From NCBI RefSeq assembly GCF_009812035.1, contig NZ_VZIZ01000020.1:1-64000 (forward strand): a DNA stretch of 64,000 nucleotides, read 5' to 3'. Both the position numbers and the translations under genes were made by a program. The DNA comes from Psychrobacter nivimaris (GTDB lineage Bacteria > Pseudomonadota > Gammaproteobacteria > Pseudomonadales > Moraxellaceae). Of the stretch, positions 9,481 to 17,161 are shown in pieces; positions within the stretch are counted from its first letter, which is position 1; every line of letters begins with the position of its first letter. Below the pieces are notes generated by a model. It saw only the letters and a program-made list of their open reading frames with translations. It was not told where the DNA came from and did not search any database.

Positions 9481-10317
9481 ATGAAACGTCGTACTCTTTT
9501 AGCCCTTGCCGCCAGCACTATGTTCCTTGCCGCTTGTGGTCAATCTACTACCAACGAAGCCGATACCAGTGCAACTGACAGCGCTGCAACAGGCGGTTCT
9601 GATTTGCTACAACGTATCAACAACGGCGGCACCATCAACGTCGGTACAGAGGGTACTTATCCTCCGTTCACGTATCATGATGAGAGCGGCAAACTAACGG
9701 GTTATGATGTTGAAGTAACGCGTGCAGTCGCGGATAAACTAGGCGTAGACGTTGAGTTTAAAGAAACTCAATGGGATGCGATGTTGGCTGGTTTGGATTC
9801 AAAACGTTTTGATATGGTGGCTAACCAAGTTAGTTTGACCACGCCTGAGCGTAAAGCAAAGTATGACAAAGCAATGGCTTATAGCTGGTCAGGTGCGGTT
9901 GTATTGGCACCTACTGATGACAACCGTTATAGCTCGTGGGAAGGTTTAAAAGGCCTACGTACGGCGCAATCACTTAGCAGTAACTATGGTGAGCTTGCAG
10001 AGCGTTATGGTGCAGAGATCGTTCCTGTCGATGGTATGGCGCAAGCGATTCAATTAGTGAAGCAGGATCGCGCTGACTTTACGATGAATGACAATCTAGC
10101 GGTATTGGATTATCTAAAAAAGTTCCCAGATTCTGATCTTGAGATTAAACTGACTGCACCTGCTAGTGAGTTACGTGGTTCAGGCCTAGTGCTTATCAAA
10201 GGTGATGATGAAGTCGTAGCGAAACTGGATGAAGCGATGGCTGAATTGGCGGCTGAAGGCACGCTAACTAAGCTTAGCGAACAGTTCTTTGGTGCTGATA
10301 TAAGTCAACAAAAATAA
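9481..10317 (+). CDS. Amino-acid (probably cystine) ABC transporter binding lipoprotein
   Basis: Periplasmic solute-binding protein of family 3. The signal peptide ends in LAAC with lipidated Cys19, so it is probably tethered to the inner membrane. [42 protein letters not shown] and [11 protein letters not shown] closely resemble the cystine-binding FliY/TcyJ group; substrate assignment is by resemblance only, and histidine is possible given the neighbouring hut genes. Length 278 aa is normal. AAGGACG precedes the ATG. The stop overlaps the permease start by one base (TAATG), indicating translational coupling. Confidence 0.92.
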   Translation: MKRRTLLALAASTMFLAACGQSTTNEADTSATDSAATGGSDLLQRINNGGTINVGTEGTYPPFTYHDESGKLTGYDVEVTRAVADKLGVDVEFKETQWDAMLAGLDSKRFDMVANQVSLTTPERKAKYDKAMAYSWSGAVVLAPTDDNRYSSWEGLKGLRTAQSLSSNYGELAERYGAEIVPVDGMAQAIQLVKQDRADFTMNDNLAVLDYLKKFPDSDLEIKLTAPASELRGSGLVLIKGDDEVVAKLDEAMAELAAEGTLTKLSEQFFGADISQQK

Positions 10318-11075
10318 TGTCAGTTTCTATCATGTCAGCTTCTGTAATGTCTACATCATGGTTCGCGGACTTATTGGCAGTATTGCCATTTATGAGTCCT
10401 GATCGAGCGCAGATTGTCATCTCGTCGTTTTGGCCAATGCTCAAAGGCGGTATCTATTATTCGATACCGCTGGCATTGATCTCATTTGCGATTGGTATGG
10501 CCATTGCACTGACAGTGGCATTGATTCGTATCATTCCGCGTGCCACTTGGTTCCATGAAATCATTTATCGGCTCGCTCGTGTCTATGTGTCCGCCATTCG
10601 CGGTACACCGATGCTGGTTCAGCTGTTTATTATTTTCTATGGTCTGCCAAGTGTCGGGGTGAAGCTTGATCCCTTTCCCTCAGCGATTATCGCATTCTCA
10701 TTGAACATCGGTGCTTATGCATCGGAGACAGTGCGTGCTTCGATTTTGTCAATACCAAAAGGGCAGTGGGAAGCAGGCTCGACGGTTGGTTTGACGTATC
10801 TACAGACTTTTCGTCATGTGATTTTACCGCAGGCGCTTAGAGTATCGGTGCCGCCGTTGTCCAATACCTTTATCAGTCTGGTAAAAGATACCTCACTTGC
10901 CTCACTGGTACTGGTCACTGAGCTATTCAAACAAGCGCAGATTATCACAGCTCGTAACTATGAGTTTATGCTGGTCTATACAGAAGCGGCAATTATCTAC
11001 TGGGGTATCTGTCTGTTCTTGACCTTCATCCAAGGCAAGCTTGAAACGCGCCTTGATCGATATGTGGCAAAATAA
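10317..11075 (+). CDS. Amino-acid ABC transporter permease (HisM/ArtQ/TcyL family)
   Basis: 252 aa inner-membrane permease with about five helices. The EAA-type loop [20 protein letters not shown] and following [15 protein letters not shown] contact the ATPase in this family. [20 protein letters not shown] is the typical first-loop motif. The ATG shares its A with the TAA of the binding-protein gene. The importer's ATPase gene follows after a 241-bp gap that contains a MITE. Confidence 0.94.
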   Translation: MSVSIMSASVMSTSWFADLLAVLPFMSPDRAQIVISSFWPMLKGGIYYSIPLALISFAIGMAIALTVALIRIIPRATWFHEIIYRLARVYVSAIRGTPMLVQLFIIFYGLPSVGVKLDPFPSAIIAFSLNIGAYASETVRASILSIPKGQWEAGSTVGLTYLQTFRHVILPQALRVSVPPLSNTFISLVKDTSLASLVLVTELFKQAQIITARNYEFMLVYTEAAIIYWGICLFLTFIQGKLETRLDRYVAK

Positions 11076-11124
11076 GCTACGTAGTAAAATAAGTTATGGC
11101 TCAATAGACACTCGCAAATATAGA

Positions 11125-11300
11125 CTAGGGTGTGTCATCATTTAGATAGCTAGGCTTAAAATGAGATAAATAGTAGTCAAATGAGGAAAAAATTGCAGAG
11201 AATATAGGTATATTCATAATATTTTTGACGATATTTGACAAGATTTAGCCATTTTAAGACCGCTAAATGATTGAATAGGCTAATTGATGACACGCCCTAG
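11125..11300. repeat. 176-bp MITE-like repeat, copy 3, inside the ABC operon
   Basis: Ends CTAGGGTGTGTCATCA and TGATGACACGCCCTAG are complementary and carry CTAG at both borders. The interior is shared with copies 1 and 2 but is more diverged. It lies between permease and ATPase genes; its last base is six bases before the AGGA of the ATPase ribosome-binding site. Confidence 0.85.
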
Positions 11301-11316
11301 CCCAACAGGAATTTTT

Positions 11317-12060
11317 ATGATCAAAGTCACTAATATTCATAAAGCCTTCGGTGGCAATCAGGTGCTAAAAGGCATCGACTTGACCATCAATAAAGGCAAA
11401 GTGGTCGTAATATTAGGACCTTCAGGATCGGGTAAAACCACCTTTTTGCGTTGTTTAAATGCGCTAGAGATTCCTGATCAAGGTGTGATTGCTTTTGATG
11501 ACGATAGCTTGAGCGTCGACTTTGCCACTAAACCAAGCAAAAAAACGCTACTAGCTTTACAGCGTAAGTCAGGTATGGTGTTTCAGTCTTATAACTTGTT
11601 TCCACATAAGACAGCCATTGAAAACTTGATGCTTGGGCCTACAGTGGTACAAGGGCAGAGCAAAGTACAAGCCCGTGAGCAGGCACTGGTATTACTAGAG
11701 AAAGTTGGACTGTCGGACAAAGCGGATCTCTATCCATTCCAGCTATCTGGTGGTCAGCAGCAGCGTATTGGTATTGCCCGTGCACTTGCTATTGAGCCGT
11801 CGCTGTTACTGTTTGATGAGCCAACCTCTGCACTTGACCCAGAGCTGGTACAGGATGTGCTTGAGACGATGAAGCAGCTCGCCTCTGAAGGTTGGACGAT
11901 GGTCGTAGTGACTCACGAAATCAACTTTGCTCGTGACGTTGCCGATCATGTTGTACTGATCGAAGACGGTCATGTGGTCGAAGAAGGCAGTGCTAAGCAG
12001 CTATTTGAAGACTCAAAACACCCTCGTACGCAGGCATTTTTACAACGTATTGAGCAGTAA
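11317..12060 (+). CDS. Amino-acid ABC transporter ATP-binding protein
   Basis: 247 aa cytoplasmic ATPase that powers the preceding permease. Walker A GPSGSGKTT (residues 34-42), signature LSGGQQQR, Walker B LLLFDEPTSALD and the switch His in VVTHE are all present. I place the start at 11317 (MIKVTNIHKAF) because AGGA lies 6 bases upstream and homologues begin here. A longer frame from 11284 would begin inside the MITE and is not credible. A hairpin terminator follows at 12092-12132. Confidence 0.95.
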   Translation: MIKVTNIHKAFGGNQVLKGIDLTINKGKVVVILGPSGSGKTTFLRCLNALEIPDQGVIAFDDDSLSVDFATKPSKKTLLALQRKSGMVFQSYNLFPHKTAIENLMLGPTVVQGQSKVQAREQALVLLEKVGLSDKADLYPFQLSGGQQQRIGIARALAIEPSLLLFDEPTSALDPELVQDVLETMKQLASEGWTMVVVTHEINFARDVADHVVLIEDGHVVEEGSAKQLFEDSKHPRTQAFLQRIEQ

Positions 12061-12091
12061 AAACGTTTGTTTGTGCGTAAGTAATAAAAAA

Positions 12092-12132
12092 AGAAACCCC
12101 AATCATGATGCTATGGTTGGGGCTTTTCTTAT
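12092..12132 (+). terminator. Terminator after the amino-acid importer
   Basis: GAAACCCCAATCAT and ATGGTTGGGGCTTTTC form a long GC-rich stem followed by T residues. The stem resembles the hairpin at 287-321. Confidence 0.75.
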
Positions 12133-12172
12133 CGAAATAAATGGGACGTATCTCAAATGGACAGACAGTAAA

Positions 12173-13126
12173 CTATGCCCTTTGTCGTTGTTTTAACCAG
12201 CGAGGTACGCGAGTGGCGGTACCATTTAACACAGCATTTAATAAAGCTGCTAGCAAGATAAGTGCCACGCCCAAATACTGAATCCAAGACAAAGATTGAT
12301 GCAGTAATAGCATCGCGAGCGCAATCGCAGTCAATGGCTCAAAAATCGTAAATACCGATGCACGAGTGGCGGGCAGCTTTTCCAATGCTTTCATATATAG
12401 CCCAAATGGCACGACGGTTCCCAGCAGTGACAATCCCAAAACATAGCCCCAAGTCATTAAGGGCAGATCTAATAGCTGCTCATAAGTGTTATAGGTCTCA
12501 GGCAAGAGCAGTAGTACGCCAGCACTAATGATAATAGAGGTAAAAAATACCAAAGGGGCAGGGTGAGCGTAATGCATGGCGCGCTTGCCCAATACGCCAT
12601 ATAACGAATAACACATCCCTGCTGATAGACCGAGTAAAATCCCCCAGTTAACTTTTGCTTGCTCACCTAACATGGTTAAGCCTACGCCAAACACCGCCAT
12701 CAATGCCAGTAACACTGATTTGCGAGTAATGGACTCACTCAGTAAGAATTTTGAGAACAATAAGCTAAATACGGGTGCGGTATAGAGTAAGGCAACGGCA
12801 GGGCCGGCACCAACGTAGCTTACCGCAAAAAAATAGCAGACCGACATACCAAGGACACCTATCAACGACTGCATCGCCAAACCAAGCCACTGTTTTGGCT
12901 GTAATTTGATAAGGTGTGGCCACAGTGTTGGTAGCATGGCTAAAATGATAAAGGCCGCCGTGACAATTCGTAATATGGTTACTTGCCAACCACTAAATCC
13001 AATTTGGTTTAGGTAAGTCGAGAATATACCCAACGTACCCCAGCAGATAGCAGCCGTGATGATTTGAATGGTGCCTAGCCATGATTGATGCGAATGGGTC
13101 GTCATTCCGTTGTCGATGTTTGCCAT
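12173..13126 (-). CDS. EamA-family (DMT superfamily) transporter
   Basis: 317 aa inner-membrane protein with ten predicted helices arranged as two EamA repeats: AAICWGTLGIFSTYL near residue 25 and LSAGMCYSLYGVLGKRAM near residue 170. The second repeat ends in FTIFEPLTAIALAMLLL, a typical DMT motif. Such proteins export amino acids or other metabolites; no substrate can be assigned here. It is a single gene running toward the ABC-importer terminator. The ATG follows an A/G-rich AGAAGAAAACAGT. Confidence 0.9.
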   Translation of the reverse strand: MANIDNGMTTHSHQSWLGTIQIITAAICWGTLGIFSTYLNQIGFSGWQVTILRIVTAAFIILAMLPTLWPHLIKLQPKQWLGLAMQSLIGVLGMSVCYFFAVSYVGAGPAVALLYTAPVFSLLFSKFLLSESITRKSVLLALMAVFGVGLTMLGEQAKVNWGILLGLSAGMCYSLYGVLGKRAMHYAHPAPLVFFTSIIISAGVLLLLPETYNTYEQLLDLPLMTWGYVLGLSLLGTVVPFGLYMKALEKLPATRASVFTIFEPLTAIALAMLLLHQSLSWIQYLGVALILLAALLNAVLNGTATRVPRWLKQRQRA

Positions 13127-13210
13127 ACTGTTTTCTTCTTACGATCTAAGTGACACAAGATGTTGTAAGATTGCTATTAATACAATCTCTCCAAGCAATA
13201 CTGAAATAAG

Positions 13211-13240
13211 AAAAGACAACCTGATTAAAGGCTGTCTTTT
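13211..13240 (-). terminator. Terminator for the LprI-like gene
   Basis: AAAAGACAACC and GGCTGTCTTTT pair with one mismatch around an 8-base loop. On the - strand a T run follows, between the LprI-like gene and the EamA gene. Confidence 0.6.
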
Positions 13241-13283
13241 GTTTATTCTTTTGAGTCTATCACTAAAAGATAATAAGTGGCTA

Positions 13284-13385
13284 CTAGGTCGTGTGCCAAA
13301 CTCAATCAATAGTTATTCAAATGGCTAAAAAATGGCTAGCGTTTGCTAAATAACCTAAACAATATCGAATAATTGGCTCATATCA
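13284..13385. repeat. Decayed 176-bp MITE fragment, inverted
   Basis: CTAGGTCGTGTGCCAAACTC, then AAATGGCTAAAAAATGGCTA and GTTTGCTAAA, align with the reverse complement of copy 2 from its right end inward. No matching second end is recognisable. Confidence 0.45.
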
Positions 13386-13425
13386 TATTTGTGTTCGCAT
13401 CACTTTTTTATTTCTATAGTCTCTG

Positions 13426-14172
13426 TTAATCAATCCATAAAAAGAATGTTTGTTCTCGGAGAGTGTTTTGCTGAATAAAGCACACTTTTTCCACTTGGGT
13501 TCTCGGCAGATGATCCGTATCGGCTCCGCAATTTTTTGAGCGCTGTTTTATCCACTGAGTCTGCTCTTTTTTAAGATCAGCCGTCATATCTTCACCGTAC
13601 AGGCGTCTGACTTCATTTCGCATTACTCTGTAGCTTTCATTTAATGCTTTATCAGACGTGTTATATATCTGATCAATCAGAGCAGCTTGTGATGCTAATG
13701 GCAGATAAGTCTCGTTTTCTTTGTAGGTGGCACTATAGGTATCGACTGTCCATTTACTTCTTATAGATATCTCATGGTTCGAGGTATCTATAAACCCGTC
13801 AAAATCTTCGCCTTCAAAAGTATAACCCTGAAATCGACACGGGGTCACGCCATCTTTACATAAGCTATGCTTGGTTTGCGCAGAGTAGTATTTGATAGCA
13901 TAGGGCGACTTACTAGGTTCTGGTGTTGTCTGTAATAGCCGTTCTAAATCGGGAGCGACTAGCAGCATATTGTTGCAAGTGACGCTTCCTTCTGCACAGC
14001 TCTCATAAAGGTTAAGACGTTGACCTTGGATGTCCATGCCCATTGAAAAGTTTGCCTGTACAGGTGCTACAGCCGAGCTGACAGAGGTCATTAGCATTAA
14101 GCTTGAGAGCAACGCAGTATGTCTGAGTAAGCTGGAAGTATTTAGGCTTGAGGCAGACATGGAGACGGACAT
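13426..14172 (-). CDS. Exported protein with LprI-like (DUF1311) C-terminal domain
   Basis: 248 aa with an N-terminal hydrophobic segment (residues 17-40) that looks like a cleavable signal ending near VQAN, so it is probably periplasmic. The C-terminal 85 residues match the LprI/DUF1311 pattern: LNESYRVMRNEVRR, LKKEQTQWIKQRSKNC, and a final VCFIQQNTLREQTFFL. Six cysteines suggest disulfides. Some relatives are lysozyme inhibitors; that activity is not shown here. It starts six bases after the trpG-like stop and may be co-transcribed with it. The start is uncertain: another in-frame ATG lies four codons in. Confidence 0.75.
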   Translation of the reverse strand: MSVSMSASSLNTSSLLRHTALLSSLMLMTSVSSAVAPVQANFSMGMDIQGQRLNLYESCAEGSVTCNNMLLVAPDLERLLQTTPEPSKSPYAIKYYSAQTKHSLCKDGVTPCRFQGYTFEGEDFDGFIDTSNHEISIRSKWTVDTYSATYKENETYLPLASQAALIDQIYNTSDKALNESYRVMRNEVRRLYGEDMTADLKKEQTQWIKQRSKNCGADTDHLPRTQVEKVCFIQQNTLREQTFFLWID

Positions 14173-14178
14173 ATAGGT

Positions 14179-14826
14179 TTATACCTGTAGCAAGAAGTTA
14201 CTCAGCAACCGCTTAGCGCCTTCAGTGGCAAAAGATTCAGGGTGAAATTGTACGCCTTGAATCGGATAGTCTTTGTGCGCCAGTCCCATAATCTCATCGC
14301 CCGTCAGCGCAGACTCATCAAAGCTTAATGTCGCTCGCTCGTCATTGGCGACGACTGAGGTGATCGTCAGGCAGCTTGGGATCGTATCGGCTTTTACCAC
14401 CAGTGAATGATAGCGCATGATTTCAAGCTCTTGCGGCAAGCCCTGATAAATGCCCTTACCATCATGACGAATCGATGAGATTTTGCCATGCATCGGCACA
14501 CTGGCACGTACCACATCACCACCGAACACATGCGCAATGCCTTGCATACCCAAGCAAACGCCTAATAGCGGCACAGTTTTGCCTAGTGTTTCAATGACCT
14601 CGCTACAGATACCAAAGTACGCGGGATCGTCAGGGGAGCCAGGGCCAGGTGAAATGATAATTCTATCAAGATTCATCGCTTGCACATCTGCTAGGGTGAT
14701 TTCGTTATTGCGTTTAACGATGACGCTGGCCTCTTTATCACTGTCTAAGGTTTGTAAAATCTCACCCACGTATTGGTAGAGATTAAAGGTAAACGAGTCG
14801 TAGTTATCAATAATTAAAACATTCAT
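14179..14826 (-). CDS. trpG: Anthranilate/aminodeoxychorismate synthase glutamine amidotransferase
   Basis: Class I glutamine amidotransferase, 215 aa, supplying ammonia to a chorismate-using partner. Catalytic Cys91 in GVCLG and His195/Glu197 in VQFHPES are intact, and the N-terminal IDNYDSFTFNLYQYVGE and SPGPGSPDD are family hallmarks. TrpG and PabA cannot be separated by sequence alone. The neighbouring gene has TrpE features and TrpR lies upstream, which favours TrpG. It follows the trpE-like gene after a 72-bp gap in the same direction. Confidence 0.88.
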   Translation of the reverse strand: MNVLIIDNYDSFTFNLYQYVGEILQTLDSDKEASVIVKRNNEITLADVQAMNLDRIIISPGPGSPDDPAYFGICSEVIETLGKTVPLLGVCLGMQGIAHVFGGDVVRASVPMHGKISSIRHDGKGIYQGLPQELEIMRYHSLVVKADTIPSCLTITSVVANDERATLSFDESALTGDEIMGLAHKDYPIQGVQFHPESFATEGAKRLLSNFLLQV

Positions 14827-14898
14827 GGGTTATAAACTCTTTTGTAAAAATAGTGCTAGGTAAAATATGGTCAATTTATGCAGTACTTCTAGTAGCAA

Positions 14899-16317
14899 TT
14901 ATGATTGCATAAAGCTATCTAACACGACTTTCATCGCCGACAGTTTACGCTGAATCTCTAAGTACTCATCAGCTGGGTTTGAGTCGTAAACGTTACCGCC
15001 ACAAGTTTGGGCGTAGGCAGACTCGCCATTGATAAACAGACTGCGAATAGGAATGGCAAAGATACAATCACCATTGAAATTGAACGAGCCTAATGCACCG
15101 CCATAAGCACCGCGACCATCTGGCTCTAGCTCATTAATGACTTTAATGGCTTCTACTTTAGGTGCGCCTGATAGCGTACCAGCAGGGAAGTTGCTGGCAA
15201 GCGCACTAAACATATCTTCGTTAGGATGCAGGATACCAACGATTTCAGAAGAAATATGCTGCACGTGAGAGAAGCGCTTGATATCCATCAGGCTACGTAC
15301 TTTTACTGTACCAAAACGTGCCACACGGCCAATATCATTGCGATGCAAATCGACCAGCATATTGTGCTCGGCAATTTCTTTGTCATCGTTGAGTAAGGCG
15401 CGGGCAAGCTTACGGTCCTCTATTACATCGGCGCCGCGTTTAGCCGTTCCTGCGAGCGGATAGGTTTCCATTTCACCTTGACGCAAGCGGAATAGCAGCT
15501 CAGGCGAGGCACCAATGATGCACTGTTGCGCAAATTTCATAAAATACATATGCGGCGATGGATTGACGGCACGCAACTTTTCATAAATCGGCATTTTGTC
15601 ACCGGCAATACGATATTTAGATTTAAAGCCTACTTCACACTGAAAAATACGCCCAGCGATGATGTCTTCTTTGACTTGCATGACGACATTGGCATGCTCT
15701 TCTTGGCTCATACCATCACCTAAAAATTCAACTTTAGGCGCTTCATAGCTAGGCGTTGGCTCATCGAGTAGGGCTTTGATTTGCTCGATACGGTTTTCTT
15801 GTTGAGCAGTTGGGTAATAAAAGTAGAAAATCTCCCCAGTCATCTTATCTAGGGTCAATCCATCTAGATACACGCCAAATTTAAAGGGTTCAAAGTCTTC
15901 GCTGGCTTTTGTATTGAGGCTAGGTTCAAAGAAGTTCACGCAGTCATAACCCAAATACCCGACCAGACCACCGCTTTGATCGCGAGCGATGACATGCTGC
16001 GGTGTTATATCACGCAATAGCTGATAAGGATTGTCGGTTTGATAATGACTTACCTCAGCAGTTTTATTATCGGTAATCGCAAGCGTTTTGCGATCTAATG
16101 CGGCGATAGTCGTCACAGGGTCAAAGCCGATCGCATGATGGCGCGAGATATGGCTGTCTTCGCCCAATGATTCGAGCAAATAGCAGGTATCAAACGCGCT
16201 TTCGATACGTTTGAATAATGCAAAAAAATCGATATCTTGCGTCAGTTTGATACGTTGTGGTTTGCTCGGGATATCGATAGGAGCAGGTTTGGTCTGTGTG
16301 CGAGTACTAGAGGTCAT
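14899..16317 (-). CDS. trpE: Anthranilate synthase component I-like protein
   Basis: 472 aa chorismate-using enzyme, about 30-50 residues shorter than typical TrpE. LLES (residues 47-50) matches the tryptophan feedback-binding motif of TrpE. PLAGT near residue 280 has alanine where PabB enzymes carry the lysine of PIKGT, again favouring TrpE. The C-terminal SNFPAGTLSGAPKVEAIK and CGGNVYDSNPADEY are standard. FQCEVGFKSKY replaces the usual FQVVLSQRF-type stretch, so the protein is divergent. A PabB-like or paralogous role cannot be excluded. It lies between trpR-like and trpG-like genes. Confidence 0.85.
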   Translation of the reverse strand: MTSSTRTQTKPAPIDIPSKPQRIKLTQDIDFFALFKRIESAFDTCYLLESLGEDSHISRHHAIGFDPVTTIAALDRKTLAITDNKTAEVSHYQTDNPYQLLRDITPQHVIARDQSGGLVGYLGYDCVNFFEPSLNTKASEDFEPFKFGVYLDGLTLDKMTGEIFYFYYPTAQQENRIEQIKALLDEPTPSYEAPKVEFLGDGMSQEEHANVVMQVKEDIIAGRIFQCEVGFKSKYRIAGDKMPIYEKLRAVNPSPHMYFMKFAQQCIIGASPELLFRLRQGEMETYPLAGTAKRGADVIEDRKLARALLNDDKEIAEHNMLVDLHRNDIGRVARFGTVKVRSLMDIKRFSHVQHISSEIVGILHPNEDMFSALASNFPAGTLSGAPKVEAIKVINELEPDGRGAYGGALGSFNFNGDCIFAIPIRSLFINGESAYAQTCGGNVYDSNPADEYLEIQRKLSAMKVVLDSFMQS

Positions 16318-16402
16318 AACAAAGTCCGAAATGGTTCAAATATGTGTTGATTAATAAGTGTGAGAGTTGTCAGTAAAAAGCTAGATAGTAACGTTCAAAG
16401 GG

Positions 16403-16678
16403 TTAAGAGCAGTCTCTATGTGTGGCTAGTAACGCGCTGACATCATGGCTTTGCTTGGCCTTGGCACCGCGAGAGACAGTGGCGATACCAACACCTAATT
16501 GCTCAGAGATATCACGCTGAGTGATGCCACGATCTAGCAAGTCAAAAATGCGAATACGATTGGCGATGTCATGCTGTTCTTTATCGGTCAGCAAGGCACT
16601 GAGCAGCTTTTCGATATCTGCGCTATCAGTACAGTTGGTCAAATGTTTCACTAAGCTCTGATAAGGATCGGTAGTCAT
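16403..16678 (-). CDS. trpR: TrpR-family repressor
   Basis: 91 aa, all-helical TrpR-superfamily protein. SALLTDKEQHDIANRIRIFD precedes the helix-turn-helix TQRDISEQLGVGIATVSRGA (residues 53-72), whose second helix closely matches the GAGIATITRGS of E. coli TrpR. It is shorter than TrpR at the N-terminus, like YerC-type members. In E. coli, TrpR with bound tryptophan represses trp genes. Here it lies upstream of trpE- and trpG-like genes in the same direction, so it may regulate its own operon. No strong Shine-Dalgarno site was seen. Confidence 0.85.
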   Translation of the reverse strand: MTTDPYQSLVKHLTNCTDSADIEKLLSALLTDKEQHDIANRIRIFDLLDRGITQRDISEQLGVGIATVSRGAKAKQSHDVSALLATHRDCS

Positions 16679-16758
16679 AATAGGTCATCTTAGCCAAAGA
16701 AAATAGATAGGTCGCTTGTTGAGCGATTTTTCGCTGAGAACCATCTTGTTTCAGTATT

Positions 16759-16773
16759 CTAGTACAGTAGTAC
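16759..16773 (-). promoter_or_regulatory. Possible TrpR operator
   Basis: CTAGTACAGTAGTAC has two AGTAC half-sites of the GNACT type used by TrpR, in direct rather than inverted arrangement, 81 bp upstream of the trpR start. The match is short and tentative. Confidence 0.35.
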
Positions 16774-17011
16774 AAGAAATACAAGTGATAAGTTGAGTTA
16801 ATAGCAGGCTGCTGTAGAAGTGATGATTTTTAAGCCTTGTTTATACAGATTCAACTCGTAGTCATTGTCATATTTGATAGCATATTTATAGTTGGTACCA
16901 AGCGTTGCTGTGTTTCCTTGGCATACTAAGCACTAGAATTGAGAATGTATAATATTAATTATTGCCAAATTGTTAATACTTAGTTATTATGCCTCTCATT
17001 ATTTAAACGCT

Positions 17012-17032
17012 AATTATTATCATTAACATTAA
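17012..17032. promoter_or_regulatory. Fur-box-like site upstream of TonB receptor 1
   Basis: AATTATTATCATTAACATTA resembles the Fur consensus of GATAAT-type hexamers and lies about 130 bp upstream of the receptor start. It suggests iron repression. Confidence 0.55.
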
Positions 17033-17161
17033 TCATGTTATTCGCACGATGAGTTAAGTGTTTTAATGTATTTAATCTTCTGGTGGGCACTATTTTAAAG
17101 GTTGTTTGACGATAGCCTTTAAAAATAATTCTAAAAATTCTAATTTCTGACAGTAAACAAA

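Larger units (their letters stand above)
16679..17161. other. Divergent promoter region of trpR and the first TonB receptor
   Basis: This 483-bp AT-rich gap holds a possible trp operator (16759-16773), a possible degenerate copy of the 108-bp repeat (about 16858-16952) and a Fur-box-like site (17012-17032). No ORF is supported. Confidence 0.6.

Noticed and set aside
11284..11316. Upstream in-frame start for the ABC ATPase inside the MITE
   Set aside because: It would add eleven residues encoded by the repeat; the ATG at 11317 has the ribosome-binding site and matches the family start.
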